A stretch of DNA of 64,000 bases from Ditylenchus dipsaci (GCA_004194705.1 SADC01001042.1:372001-436000); one strand, 5' to 3'. Shown: positions 1 through 12,393, counted from the first letter of the stretch. A program made the numbers and translations. The notes: generated by a model not told the origin, from the sequence alone.

Positions 1-800
1 TTGACGAGCTGTGGCCTGCCGAAGTCTGGTACTCAGAAAACCCAGTACATTTCTTAAAACATTTTATACTTAGTGAAAATATGATGACGTACGCTCGTTC
101 AAAACTCCATTCGACGCAGAATGAGCTGTTCTTTCTAATGAGTACAAAAATTTCATAGTCTGCAATAAATTTTGGCGTAAAAAGTGTGTTTTTTTCAAAA
201 AGTCGGCATTTTTCGAACACCAATTTTCGGCGAAAAAAACGCTATAAAAATCAGAAATCAGAGTGTACCCTCCTAAATTTCAGTGCATTCAAAAAATGCA
301 TTTCATAAGGCATCTTTCTGGCAAAAAACCCCGAAAACAATTGGGAGAGGTGAGACGAAAAAAGCTTTTGAAGTTGACAGGTCGTCACTAACTCTTTTCA
401 GTTTTTGACGTAAAAAGTTTTTTGTATCAGGAAAACCCGAAATTCACCGGATTCATGATCAGCGTATCTGATTTGCTTCTACAACCACTTTCAAAGTGTA
501 CTTTGAATGTCATATTTCAAATTCCTCTCAGGACAATAAATATTTTAATTACTAATACTTGGGTTGTTTAAGAGTTTATTGTTCTGAGAAAAATTTGAAA
601 TATGACATTCAAAGTACACTTCTAAGAGTGGTTTTAGAAGGAAATCAGATACGCTGATCATGAATCCGGTGTCAGAATTCCAGGGTTTCCTAGTAGAAAA
701 AAAATTTTACGTCAAAAACTGAAAAGAGTTAGTGATGACTAGCAAAAAAAATGTACTGGTTTTCTGAGTACCAAACTTCGGGAAGCCACAGCTCGGCAAA
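1..800. repeat. Foldback (palindromic) element
   Basis: The first ~50 bases and bases ~750-800 are inverted copies (both contain GAGCTGTGGC or its complement), and ~380-515 is an inverted copy of ~600-745. Bases ~60-380 have no partner on the right, so either the left arm carries an insertion or the right arm a deletion. Each inner arm contains the dispersed core that includes CACCGGATTCATGATCAG (443-475 and, inverted, 645-675). Confidence 0.8.
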
Positions 801-959
801 TTATTGAGAAAAAGTGGTCGAATTTGGTGTTTTCGTACTCAGCACATCGTAGGCTTTCATTTGAGCCCAAACAATCAATTTACCATTTTCGAGGGGTCGA
901 GGTGGCCTTGACGAAACTACAAAATTACAGAACTTCTCTTTTAAATTAGTTTCATAATA

Positions 960-1182
960 CAGTCAACCCTCGATTTAACGGCCCCCACCTCAAGTTCGTT
1001 CCCACCTAGGGCACGACCCTTTTTTACCCTGATTTTCGAATTGTTTTGCGAGCTGTCTTCGGCTAGTCCAGTCCCAAATATAGTGAAGATTCCGAAATGA
1101 TTTTGCTGAAAAGATCCGCGGGTACTCAATTTAACGGCCCTCTAATTTTAAATTAGAGTGACGTTAAATCGAGGGTTGACTT
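960..1182. mobile_element. Short MITE with pogo/Tc1-type terminal repeats
   Basis: Starts CAGTCAACCCTCGATTTAAC after a TA dinucleotide and ends with its near-exact complement (GTTAAATCGAGGGTTGAC). No coding capacity. The same terminal style recurs at 15,333-15,744, 19,150-19,306, 22,505-22,601, 30,608-30,747, 62,034-62,134 and near 63,430 and 63,515. Assignment to the pogo/Tc1-mariner superfamily rests on the TIR start and TA target only. Confidence 0.8.
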
Positions 1183-1284
1183 CACTTTTATTCAAAGATC
1201 CATTTCAAATTATTCTTAATGGTTTAAAAACAGTTATACAAAAAACTAAAATTATTTATAAGTTTTAGATCAGGGCATCTAAAT

Positions 1285-1560
1285 TAACTCTTTAAAAAGA
1301 TTTGTATTTTTTTGGGACCCAAAATCTTTTTTATTTCAGGATTTTACGTCGAAATCTTTTTTTTCGGTGCTCGAAATCAATAACACTACGTGTCCAATGA
1401 CGTGGAAAAGTGTGACTGCGACTGCGACTTTTCCGCGTCATTGGACACGTAGTGTAAGAAATTGATAAAATGTCATTTTTCGACAAAAAACGACCAAATT
1501 GTATTTTTTCTTTGGCTAAATGTACTTTTTTCTAATTTTGAGTTCTTAACCCTGTTTTAG
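1285..1560. repeat. Dispersed repeat, interrupted by a hairpin
   Basis: Similar to 28,264-28,466 and in part 54,420-54,520: shared landmarks are TTTGGGACCCAAAATC followed by T-rich blocks and a GATAAAATG segment. This copy is split by the 73-bp hairpin at 1,383-1,455, which is absent from the 28-kb copy. Confidence 0.6.
1383..1455. repeat. 73-bp near-perfect hairpin
   Basis: Two 29-nt arms (ACACTACGTGTCCAATGACG... and its complement) separated by a 15-nt loop. The single difference between arms would be a G:U pair if transcribed. Could be a minimal MITE or a pre-miRNA-like hairpin. Nothing around it shows a promoter. Confidence 0.85.
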
Positions 1561-1629
1561 ATAAAGGCTATGAAAAAAAACGGAGTAAATATTAGGATTA
1601 GAGGGTTATAATCAGTGTTTATAAGTGGT

Positions 1630-1672
1630 GGCGCCAGCTAACAGCGTCACACCCGCGCTGTGAGCTGGTGCC
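1630..1672. repeat. Short GC-rich hairpin
   Basis: GGCGCCAGCTAACAGCG and CGCTGTGAGCTGGTGCC pair with two mismatches around a 9-nt loop. Much more GC-rich than its surroundings. Function unknown. Confidence 0.6.
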
Positions 1673-2424
1673 GGATTTTTTTCAAAGTTGGCGCCATAAC
1701 TCCTCGCCTTAATTCTAAATTTTACAATACTGGTTATAAATCGAAAACGTTCCATGAAAAAACACTAATTTGAATAACAAAAATTCGTTTAATATTGCCT
1801 TTGCAAAAATAAAAAATGAAAAAATTCTCAATAAAATTACAAAATTAAGAGTAGATAAGCAAAGCGCAATAACAAAACTGAAGGCGTTTTTTCTGAATAA
1901 ATAGTGAAATAGTCAACAAACAGGTTATTTGAAAATTCAGAAATCATCAGCTTGGAAACCGCGTGTATTGGATGTTGCACGCCTCTTGCGCAGTTGTGGT
2001 AGGACTCTTGGTGCATGCTCTGTTTCTATAATTCTCTCGTCTTTTTTGAGCCAACAGCTTGGTGTGCACCGAAGAACAAGGCATGATGTCTTTGCAAGCA
2101 CTACATTTTAAGAGACGTTAGAGAATCAAAAAAATCAAGTTCCCCTACCTCGCTAAGGACGTCAAAGCAAGAACAGCGCTAAAATAAAGACCACGCAGAA
2201 AATCATCCAGAAATCATGTGCATAGTTATATAAGCATTTATTTTTAATTAAAATTTTTTTGTGAATTTTTTTCCTAGTTATGCATGAAACACAATTTCCT
2301 ATGAGTGACGCAAATATTCAGCATCATGACATTAGCTAATTAGCAAAAACTGAATCTGTATGTATTCGTAGTACCCTAAAAGTATTGCCTTGTCACTTCT
2401 ATGGTTTGAAAACATTTGAACGCT

Positions 2425-2980
2425 TTACTGCTCACGGCCTTTAACAGAAGTCGAAAATGGGCAGTAGGTAACTTCTAAAGTTCAAATAAGTTTTGTGGGA
2501 AAGTAAAAAGCTTTTTAAATTTGACTAGAAACAAGCGTTCTAGACTTCATTTTTAAACATTTTTCAAAAATCTGACTGTTCGAAAATTCTTCTAATTCAG
2601 ATAAAAGAAGAGATTCTCAGGGTTTGTTTGCTACATAAAACGTCTCAAAAATGCGAGTTTTCACAATTCTTGGCGAGAAAATTATTTCCTTCATTTTCGG
2701 CATATATTTGACCTAAAGGTTGAACTTTCGTCTCACCTATATTCGGGATTTTATAGAAAAAGTTGAAAATCTGATATTTATGACCTAAGTCCACTTTTCA
2801 ATTTCACGTTGTCAAAACGTGTCAGACGGTGGAGTTGAACTCGCCGAATTTCAAGGAAAATAGCCTTTTCTAGTGTTTATGCCACCAAACACAACGCTTC
2901 ACCCACTCCGCCATGAAATCCAAATGGAAGTCACTTACTGCCCATTTTTCGCTGTTTTGAAAGGCCGTGCTGCTGGAAAC
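2425..2980. repeat. Inverted-repeat element
   Basis: Bases ~2,430-2,475 (with GGGCAGTAGGTAACTT) are complementary to ~2,928-2,975 (with TTACTGCCCATTTTTCGC). About 450 bp of AT-rich sequence lies between, without coding potential. Confidence 0.65.
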
Positions 2981-3811
2981 ACTAACATGCTTGAATGACT
3001 ATGTTTTTGAGCGCAGCGATATCTCCAGTACTTAAAATGGCATGGGAAAGTTCTCTTTGAAATTGTACTCTTTGTAGTCTTCAAAATAATTCAAAAGAGT
3101 GTATTGAGAGAAGAAAGATAATTGTCCATGCCAATTAAAATTTTAACACTCTGACTCTGGTGCGTGATTTTGTGATTCCTGGCTCAGAATTTCAAGCTGA
3201 ACACCATCGTGTTTCGGTTTTAGAATTTTTGCTGGATACCTTTGAAAGTTTCAAGTCTTTTATTTTTGTATTGGCACGAAAGTACGAAATTGACAGTAAC
3301 TAATACTTAATACTTTTATGACCTGTATTATGTATCTTGTAGAGCAGAAGCAAGGCTAAACCATAAACCTTTTAGATTTTTTTAAAACTAAGTATTTCCG
3401 TGTCTATTCAGGCGTCAATAATTACGAATATACGTGGTTTCCTTTAACGAAATTAAATTTCGAGGTGTGCATTCTATACTCTAACCAAAGACCATGATAC
3501 CCTCCCTATCATGGTTTTCGGTAACTTAGGGGGTCCTGATTTTCGGGTTTCTAAGACATGAGGGACTATCGGATGAGATTCTTTACTTCCACTATAAATG
3601 TGTAAGTTTGGTTTAAAAAATGCCCTTTGTGATATTGATCCTAGCTTACACCCAAAAAGGTTCCTTTGTAAATGGAAACCTGCGAGGGGCAAATAAGTTT
3701 AGTAAGGTGGTGATAGCATTGGCAATGCGCCTTTTCAGAAAGAATTCGCCACCGGCAAGTGATTTTGTTTTAGGAACACCACTGCATACTATTAAAGTGC
3801 GTAACATTCTC

Positions 3812-4127
3812 AACTCTGTAAGATAGCTTACTTTTTAAGCTATCATTAGCCCTCACTGCGGTGCACACTGTCAAATTTCGGAAATTCGACACCGGATTTG
3901 TGCTCAGCATGGCTAAACGTTTAAGCTGCTAGAAAAAGTTTAAATAAGTTTTGTCTAGAGAAGAATTTGAAATTTGGCATCAAAGTATTTATTTTAAGAG
4001 CAGTTTTTAAATAAATCGACCACGCTGAACACGAATCCAGTGTGAAATTTTCTAATCCGACAGTGTGCATCGCAGTGAGGGCAAATAATAGCTCAAAAAA
4101 GTGACCTACCTTACAAAGGCCACAACT
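3812..4127. repeat. Foldback element with GCCCTCACTGCG arms
   Basis: Arms 3,812-3,960 and 4,000-4,127 are inverted copies (GCCCTCACTGCGGTGCACAC on the left, GTGTGCATCGCAGTGAGGGC on the right). Both arms include the dispersed GACACCGGATTCGTG core. Confidence 0.8.
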
Positions 4128-4559
4128 TTATAAACATATTTTCTGCACGTTTCATGTGCTAAAACACACAAATATGTAGTCAAAACTACTATTTGCGAGA
4201 TCTTTCTATATTCTAGTCTGTTATTCAATTTGTCTATTGTGAAAAAATTTAGCCTTTAAATATCAGTCCTTATCAGAGGCAATTTCAATGTCATTTTAAC
4301 ATATAACCAATCAAAAAAAGCTCTGCATTTTTTTAAGATATATGTTATACTTTTGTGAGATATGAAGTACCTAAAAATGATGACCTTTTTTTGCATTTTG
4401 TTCTAACAAAAAAATTCTCAGACAAAAATTAAAGACTGAAAATGCTCAGATGTTCCAACAAAACTTTTTTGACGAAAAACTTTCAAACCAAAGACATCAT
4501 GGTGCTCAGCATGAAATTGTGCAAAAATTAGCTAAAGTTTGTCAACGGACTTTTGCCGT

Positions 4560-4770
4560 ACCTGATACACTTCGATTTCCATGCACGATATTTGCCTCGC
4601 TGGACTAGAATTTCAAGCTAAGCACGATGGTGTTTTTAATTTTTTTCAAAAAGTTACATTTTAAAAACTAAAAACACTTTCGCCCTCCACCTGAAATTCT
4701 AAGTAAATTCTAACTGAAATTCTCAAACGAGGCAAATCTCACGCATGGGAATCGGAGTGTTAAAAAATTA
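4560..4770. repeat. Inverted-repeat element
   Basis: The left part (CCATGCACGATATTTGCC) and right part (GGCAAATCTCACGCATGGG) are inverted copies centred near 4,660. The phrase TTTCAAGCTAAGCACGATGG also resembles sequence at 3,190-3,215, so this is part of a dispersed family. Confidence 0.65.
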
Positions 4771-5078
4771 ATCTTTGAAAATAAAAAGAATGGCTTATTT
4801 TAAAAATATTTATGAATTTAGCTCTACGATCAATCACTAAAGTACTAGCGAAACAGGCGCCTTGCATTTTAAGTTTTAGTAAATATTAAAATGTAACAGG
4901 TAGTTTTTTTTTAAAGCTTTATGAAAAAGTAGGACCCACACATGCCAAATACTATATAGAGATATATGTATGCAGAGATATGTTATAAATTGTTTTCCTG
5001 GCTTTTTTAGTAAAAAATGATGTGTTAATTTATAAAAAAACTCAGAATTCAAATCTTATTTTTCGTTAAAATAATAGT

Positions 5079-5903
5079 TCAGCGGACATAGTTGCCGCGT
5101 TGGGCACGCAAAAACTCCATCCCTCTGCCTCCCTTCATCATCATCAATAGTTCTAGAGTGTTTTCATTGCTGGCTCGTTGCTGAGGCTGTCCTCTGTCTC
5201 CGCAAATACCAAAAAGGAATGGATGTGGCTGGGTGTCAGTAGACATCTTCTGAAATATGAAAAATACAGTATATAATATGCAAAATAATCAATGTGAGGT
5301 CAATTTTATATTTTGACCATAATTTTACCTGAGCCAGCACATTAAAGACCTGGCTAAAAGACATGCCACCCAGCTGAGCAATGCCTACATACAATGTGCG
5401 GCGTCGAAGACTGCTAAGATCCGACTGGTAATACAAATACTTAATGACATCATCCATAGGCATTCTGTCTGTCATAGAGTAGTCATTCAGCTCCAAATAA
5501 TCACAGTGCAAAAGCCCTGGCATGCGATTAATAGCTGGAAAGAAAAAGAACTTTTCAGCCTAATATCACCACTGAAATATGCTTTGTATGGCTGGAAGTG
5601 CTGGCCAAAAAGAACTTCAAATTGGTTTTGGGTAAAGGAAGTATCTTTAATACACATTTCACCACTCCAGCAAATAGGATTGAAGGAGCTGAAGCACTGC
5701 ATGAATTCCTGGGTGATGCTCACATTAGTCAAAGCTAGATACTCCACTCGATTTTGAACTTTGTTTGCCAATTGTTGTTGAAAGTCAGAATAAGAAGCAA
5801 AACTCAAAATTTGTTGTTGCTGTCGACGGCGTTGATGTGAATTTGCCCAAAGTCCTCTTGAAAAACTAGTAGCGTGTTGATCTTCATTGAATTTTTGACA
5901 CAT
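5079..5903 (-). CDS. Three-exon protein of unknown function (236 aa)
   Basis: Exons 5,903-5,570, 5,534-5,329 and 5,249-5,079 join in frame to give 236 residues ending in ...AQRGNYVR. The first intron is only 35 nt (GTGATATT...TTTCCAG); the second is 79 nt with a GTAAAATT donor. An in-frame stop lies immediately before the ATG. The N-terminus has a Gln/Arg-rich run (RRRQQQQ). The middle (NRVEYLALTNVSI, FMQCFSSF, YLELNDYSMTD) alternates hydrophobic strands and short turns in a way that recalls the large nematode F-box-associated families, but I see no F-box and no diagnostic motif, so I do not assign it. This is one of the few host genes here that reads through without an indel. Confidence 0.72.
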
Positions 5904-6676
5904 TTACCCCACAGTGGCTAAACATGGAATTTTATAAACTATTTTTACTATTAGCTTATAGCTCAATGAAATTCTGCTAACCCCTACAACTTAGCAATGT
6001 CAAGCAACTTTGTGCTCGACTGGCATTGTTGTTCTTAATCTTCTAAAAAAAATTCAAATTATTTAGCCGCCAACTGATTGAGCTTGGCGTTACTTGACAT
6101 TGTTAATTTGGAGTGGTTAGCCAACTTTCATTGCTGTAAAGAATTTCGAGTGTGCTACCATTTGCTTCAAATTACAGGAAAATTAAAATTATCAATGCTA
6201 ATATATAAAAACCGTCCGGAAAAAAAAACTCCAAAAATTTTCGACTCAAAATTTCTAGGTGATTCTTTCTAGCTTTCTCTAGATTTTTGAACAATCTGAA
6301 TGACCATTGACAAAGCCAATTTTCTACAAGTCGCCTTTGCAGAACTATTTTTTAATAGGTTAAAAAGGCGAAGAAAAATGAAGCTGAAAGTTTCTTTTCA
6401 ATGGTCATCCGGACTTTTCGAAAACCGGGAAACGAGCAAGAAAATAACAGTTTTAGTCACAAACGGCAAACGGTCGCACGGCCTTTGGACTGCTGATAAT
6501 TTCAAAAGAAAAAAAGATTCACTGCCAATTTAAATTTAAAAAAAAAAGCTTTTTGAATTTATTTCTTTTTACTTTCGAATCTTTTTGAAGATATTTTTGT
6601 TTTTGCATACACTGCCACCCTGAGCAGTCTTGTCCACGCCTGAATTTCATCGACCGTTATATCAACCATAACCGGT
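5904..6676. other. AT-rich intergenic spacer
   Basis: Upstream flank of the gene on the minus strand. A TTTATAAAA-like box lies about 25 nt upstream of that ATG. Two open stretches at 6,078-6,533 have no conserved pattern and are probably chance. Confidence 0.5.
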
Positions 6677-8210
6677 GATCAGTCTTTGGTTGGTCGACCG
6701 GTCGACCAAAACTAACCGGTTGGTTAATTTTGGTCAATTTTTTATAAAGTGAACCGTAAAGGTGAGCCACCGGTTGATTAATTTAATCAATTAGCTGATC
6801 AAACGAAAATCAATCAATCGGTTGATGGTGGTTGTAGGGGTTGATAAGCAAAAAATCCTAATCAATCGGAAAGTAACCAACCGGTTGACGGTTGATGTAA
6901 CGCTTGATTACAGAAAATTTTCTGTAATTATGGACAAGACCTTGTTACGTCAATTTTTTTTCACAATTTTTAGTTTTGATCTCATTTGAAAAAACATCTC
7001 ATTGTGAGTAAGTTTAATTTTTGGAGACTTGCAAATTCGAAATCGGATCTCGAGATATGGCCGTTTTAAATTCTTCTCATGTCGAAGGCCTGAAATAGGT
7101 ATTTTTCTATTTTTAGTGTCCAGCCACACATTGTATACCATTTTTTGCATAATTGAGCTGACTTTTTATTGCGACTGTCAGCTTTTGCTTGTCGTCATCA
7201 TTTCGAGAAAAAATCGTCGATTTACACAAAAACAAGTTTTTCAAAACAAAAATTTTGGAAAAAAACCTACTTTCCTCAAAAACGAAGGGGAGCAGAAAGT
7301 TTAGTTACGGATTGGAAAAACGCAATTAATTTTGCACTGGAATTACATAAAAATTGTAAGAATAGGGTCAGCAACAAAAAAAATTCTAGGACGGAAAAAT
7401 GTGCTCACAAAGTCGTGAACTTGCTATATACTTTTAGCTTGATTTTTGTTCATTTTTGTAAACCAATAAAAAAAATTATTCGAAAACTAAAAAAACCGCC
7501 GCTCCACCTCTGATAAAAAATGCTTTTTAGAGAAAACACGCAATTTTAAAAAGCACACTTTTAAGTAATACACCGGTAACTAAAAAATTTCTGCTCCCCT
7601 TTGTTTTTCAGAAAAGTAGGTTTTTTTTTCAAAATTTTTCGTTTGAAAAACTCGATTTTTATGTAAATCGACGATTTTTCCACAAAATAATGGCGACAAG
7701 CGGAAGCTGACAGAAGCTCCGAACCGCAATTGAAAGCCAACTCAATTTTCGCAAAATAGTATACAATGTGTGGGAGTCCTGAAATAATAATTAAATTGGT
7801 ATACTAAAAATGGAAAAATACCATATTTCAGCCTTTGACATGAGAAGAATTTTAAAACGGCCATATCTCGAGATCCGATTTCGAATTTGCAAGTCTCCAA
7901 AAATTAAACTTACTCACAATGAGATGTTTTTTCAAATGAGATCAAAACTAAAAATTGTGAAAAAAAATTGACGTAACAAGGTCTTGTCCATAATTACAGA
8001 AAATTTTCTGTAATCAAGCGTTACATCAACCGTCAACCGGTTGGTTACTTTCCGATTGATTAGGATTTTTTGCTTATCAACCCTACAACCACCATCAACC
8101 GATTGATTGATTTTCGTTTGATCAGCTAATTGATTAAATTAATCAACCGGTGGCTCACCAATTCAGCCCAATTTACCATTTATAACGCCGGTTAATTGGT
8201 CAAGACTGAC
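6677..8210. repeat. Large foldback element (about 1.5 kb)
   Basis: Left arm ~6,677-7,310 and right arm ~7,570-8,210 are inverted copies: for example GGTGAGCCACCGGTTGATTA on the left and TAATCAACCGGTGGCTCACC on the right, and the TTACAGAAAATTTTCTGTAA palindrome in both. The outer arms are packed with overlapping AACCGGTTG/CAACCGGT motifs. The 260-bp centre and both arms lack a transposase. Confidence 0.9.
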
Positions 8211-8384
8211 CTGAGCCTAAGCCTAAACCTGAGTCTTCTAGGCCAATCTTTCAAAGAAATTTCAAAATGCATCGAAATTACAAAACCTTGAAAAATAACA
8301 AGAATTGCTTGTTCAAAATTTTAAACCTCACTCAAATATAAACTTAGATATATTACTCAAATCTGTTAAAAAAACTCACAGTTC

Positions 8385-8801
8385 TCAATTGATCCAAAAT
8401 GAGCAAATTTTGAAGTCGTGCACATCTTGTTGAAATTCACGGTGTGCATTTAGGGCAATAACAGCCTCTGCCTTCTTTCCAAGATGAACTAGACTAAGAA
8501 AATAGCGGTAATGGGCCTTTTCATTCCGAGGGTCAATGTCCATAGCTGCGTTAGCATCTTTATTTGCCAACAAAGTCTAAAACAGACATTTTGGCACATA
8601 AAAACATATTTGCACCACTTACTCATTGAGGTTCAAGTAGGCTTGTGCCCGATTTGACAGTACAACCGCCGTCTGCTGCTCATTCAGTGACTGGCCATAA
8701 TAATGAACAGCTGCGTGTAGTCTTTTGCTGGAAAAACGATTGCCTTGCTCACGCAATTGGTCAGCTTTTGAGCCTGGTACTGGCATGATATTTTCAGTCA
8801 T
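8385..8801 (-). pseudogene. TPR co-chaperone-like fragment
   Basis: Two exons encode one and a half tetratricopeptide repeats: exon 1 (ATG at 8,801) contains ADQLREQGNRF...AAVHYYGQSL and VLSNRAQAYLNLNE; exon 2 (from about 8,578) contains DANAAMDIDP and EKAHYRYFLSLVHLG. This spacing is typical of TPR domains in STI1, RPAP3 or TTC-type proteins. The first helix lacks one residue relative to the consensus. At the exon 1 border the sequence reads ...AATGAGTAAGTGG; a donor GAG|GTAAGT would keep frame, so one G appears missing at 8,621-8,622. No later exons are found before the foldback at 8,210, so this is a truncated gene, or the 5' end of one whose remainder is lost. Confidence 0.6.
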
Positions 8802-8825
8802 CGTGAGCTTCTTAGACAGAGACAC

Positions 8826-9770
8826 AATTTGAAGATACTAAAACCAAAACACTAGATTACAGATTTAGTTGACCAACAAAAGGAAATTTTAAAATGTCAT
8901 TATAAACGTGGCGAACTAAAATCACCAACAAAATTTTCTGACTATAAAGTGCATACTACAGAAACTATCTTCTCATAAATGATGGAGAATTCTGAAATGT
9001 AGTGACTTTCATATCTAATCTAGAAGTGAAAAACGGACGGAAATTTTCGAGCAGCTATTTTGGGTGAGGTGGAGGCGGTATAACCAAGAAGCGCCAAAAA
9101 AAACGCACGTGATTTAATATCCTACTATCATCTGATCCTGACTATCCATTTGTGACAGTTTTTCGCTGGTTTTTTTTGAAACTATTTGGTTTAATTTTTT
9201 TCAAACCAGTACTGAAAAGGCCATTTTAAGATCAACAGCCATAATTTTTTTGGTCATATTCAGCAAACAAGAAAAGTTGTAACTAGATTACAATTTAGGA
9301 TGACATTTTGATAATAAGAATTTGTAAAAAAATAATAAGACCTTAGAAGACCTAAAACCAGTCGGTAGTCTTGGCCTCACACAGCGAAAACACACACTTA
9401 TGCAGTTGGAAGCAGATAAGACAGTAAAAAAGCAGAGCTAAATACTGATCTACACAAATTAAAGTAATAATTTAAAAAACTAAGAATACAACTGTTGAAA
9501 AAATTTAGCATGGAGAGCCCATGATTTGCTATGAGAAAACTATAATTATTTAAATGATTTTCTGTACAGCTTAAACATTATATTTACAATAACAAACAAA
9601 TTATAAAAACAAATTATATTTAACAACAAAACCTTTGTCTAAAAATCTTCAACAAAGCTGCAATTGTTAAGAAAATCAACTATGCCGCGCTATACAGCAC
9701 AGTAAATCGTTTTCCAACGCTTCTTAACAATTCGAAAAGAAGAGAAACTGTGTAAACAACACCAGTTAAC
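8826..9770. other. AT-rich spacer without recognised features
   Basis: No plausible exon, RNA gene or inverted repeat seen. Confidence 0.5.
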
Positions 9771-10892
9771 CAGGGATGGGAATCGTACTTTTAAAAAGAT
9801 TTGTAATTTATTTCGCCTCATGTACTTTTTTGAGTTTGCGCCAAAAACAAGAAAATTTTGCCTGCGGCACAGTTTTTCGCTATATTTTCAGTTATTTCTT
9901 TATTTTGTGAAGTCTTTATTCGATGTGTCTTTAACTTTTTATTGTTTGAAAGCATGGTCACGCGTTCAAACTTTGTCCTTACCAATTTAAAATTTTTCAC
10001 CTAATCATTGAACTTCTGCACGTATTTTTCAGCTTGGTTTCTAAGAGAACAAGGCCTAGAGTTTAATTATAGGTATCGTTTTTTTAGAAACCAAGTTAGA
10101 AAATCCGTACATAACTTAAATGATTAGGATATTTATTTGAATTGTGAGGACCGATTTTGAACAGGTGACCATGCCTCTTTAAATGTCAGTGCTTATCTTA
10201 ACCAAGTGCGTGTAAAGTTCAATACACGAACTCTTTCACAAAAGTAGTTTCAATCTTTTTTGTGTGTTTTGGAGTCTTAAATTACTATGTAGAAACATGT
10301 AGAAACAAGTTTTCGGGTGATGTAAGGCAGTTAGAAACTTTTGACTCTCAAGAAAACTTGCCTTTGTTCCCTCTTCTTTTGCAAAAAAATTTGCATTCAA
10401 AAGTTCTCAAAATTATATATACTATATATATACTTTTGAATAATTTTGATACAAAAATGATTCGATATAAAAATGGTAGAAAATATTTTGCCTTAGCCCC
10501 CAAGATGATTTTTTCCAAATATCAGAAATATATAAATTTGGTGTTCAGGTTAGGCAAGGTCTAAATTTTATCACAATTTTTTTCAAATTGCCTTCCCGCA
10601 CCCAAACCGAGAGCTGAAAAAAAGAAAAAGAGGTAGAAGATACCTAAGACCGGATCGAAGGGTGACAGCATCAACCAAATAGATACATACGTATCTTATA
10701 ATACACTTTTCAAGGCATAAATTAGACAAAAATGGTTCAAATTGCTTTTAGAAAGAGTTGGTTAAATAAAAGAAGGCAAAATCAATATGTTTCCTTGCGA
10801 AATAACGAGTTTTAGAAAAACTTTTTCCGACCCCAAAATCATTTTTTTTTGGAAAATGTACTTTTTTTTGAAAATTCTCATCCCCATCCCTG
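9771..10892. mobile_element. Non-autonomous hAT-like element
   Basis: Termini CAGGGATGGG and CCCATCCCTG are inverted repeats extending about 35 bp imperfectly. Flanking octamers CAGTTAAC and AATTTAAC agree at six of eight positions, as an aged hAT target duplication would. Open frames inside carry no transposase motif. A second repeat is nested at 10,002-10,146. Confidence 0.75.
10002..10146. repeat. Palindromic repeat nested in the hAT-like element
   Basis: CTAATCATTGAACTTCTG...GGTTTCTAAGAGAACAAGGCCTAGA... with an inverted second half. Same family as 51,830-52,450 (shared TTCTGTACGGATTTTTC and AACAAGGCCTAGAATTT-like phrases). Confidence 0.7.
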
Positions 10893-12393
10893 AATTTAAC
10901 ACATTTTCAAGAAAGCATTTATAACTCAGCATGAATTTCATCCTATTTCTATGATAAACATGCCGGCACGTTCATGTTAGAAACTTTTTTGCGCTTAAAT
11001 AGCGCCACCCTGACAACCTGGGCATCCCTTGGAACGCTATCAAAAATTTCTAAAATAATCGTACAGTTATTTGAAGCCTGATGTAGAATATTCTGAAATA
11101 GTCAAAACAATTGTTTTATACCTACCAATGTTAAGATTCAAACAAAAAGCTACAAAGCTTAGGCTACAGATTTTTTTTTATTTTAGCAGCGTCTAAATAT
11201 GGTTTTTTAAATATAAACAAAATTCAAGTTTTTTTATTTTTCAAAATTTATTCATGTTGAGAGATAGTGTCACAAATCACCAAAATAGTGTCACAAGGGC
11301 AGTTTAGCTACTTTAAGCTTGAGAGTTAGAGATGCGCGCACTCACTTGATGACAGAGAATGCTAAAAATCTAATTTATCTTTTCGAAAAAATTCAAGGAG
11401 CTTTCGAATTAAGGTTTGACTATAAAAAGGTTATAAATTAACTAATACTCAACCAAAAAGCTGATTTACTTACCTTGCACATGATTACGAGCCAGAGGCT
11501 TGGGCTTCGGGCTTTGGCGGCTTGGGGTTGAGATGCGCACACCCACACACCTTAGGCGTGATTCCGAGTCAGACTCTTGTCAAGACTCTTTTTGCCCAGC
11601 TGCAGTGACAAAAACAGGGTAAAAAGCACAAAATAAGGTATCTGAGTACGGTCTAGAATGGCCAAAAAGTCGACTTTCGGTCAAAAGTTTTATTTGGGAA
11701 GTGCTTTCCCAATCGCTTTTTTCATATTTTCTATACGTAAAAGTAGTTAAATAGCGTGAAAACGAGCTTTTTAAATAGTTTTCGGGTCAGGAGGGATTCT
11801 ATATTCCAGCCGAAAACTTTTTCACTTTTTTTGCCTTGGTCTCCCCCTTGCGACCATCGAGTAATAAATCACCGAAAATTACCGGAGGTTGGTAATATTA
11901 CCGGAAAAACAAATTACCGATAGTTTCCCAACCCTAATTCCACCGTGTTTCAGTTTGCTTAGTTCATTTTACAAAAAAACTGGAGTATGAAAGGTTGAAA
12001 CTAAATAAATGCTTATTTTAACCTATTTCATGTTTGAGCAGTCAATTTTACTATCCTTTCCAATCAAAGTTCTTGCGCCTTCAGTTCATAAACACGATTT
12101 GGAATCTTGTGTTGAACACAATAACTAAACTGTTTTTAAGTTCTGAGAAAATGCATAAATGCGATGTTTGGTTGATCATTTTGCGTGAACAAATTGAATA
12201 AAGATCAGAAAGTAAAGTCATCAAAAATAGAGCCCTAGCTGTTATTCAAATTTTGGTATTTGTTTATCTGTTCTTGATTTTGAGAAGTAAATCTCAAACT
12301 TTCACTATAACTCAGAAACCAATTCAGGTGAGAACTTGAAGTTTGAATACCAGCTAATTAAACATAGAATGTTTTGGTGATGATCCTGATCCT
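10893..12393. other. Spacer with MITE fragments, upstream of pectate lyase copy 1
   Basis: Contains a short copy of the GAGATGCGCGCACTCACTT motif (11,320-11,345), a longer degenerate member of the same family (11,486-11,640) and a right end of the ATTACCGG family (11,849-11,936, ending CCCAACCCTA). The last ~150 bp are duplicated upstream of copy 2 (see 40,188). Confidence 0.6.

Larger units (their letters stand above)
1..5078. other. Gene-free stretch made of palindromic repeats
   Basis: No open frame here has conserved residues, a signal peptide or consistent splice sites. The stretch holds at least five separate inverted-repeat elements, listed individually, with AT-rich unique sequence between them. 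About 1,680-2,400 and 4,800-5,078 hold nothing I recognise. Confidence 0.7.

Noticed and set aside
5506..5757. 83-codon plus-strand frame (Trp-rich)
   Set aside because: Antisense shadow of the three-exon gene, whose splice sites and phases agree on the minus strand.
7029..7513. Overlapping 91- and 114-codon frames in the large foldback
   Set aside because: Lys/Phe/Asn-rich translation of AT-rich arm sequence; the mirrored arm does not keep the frames.
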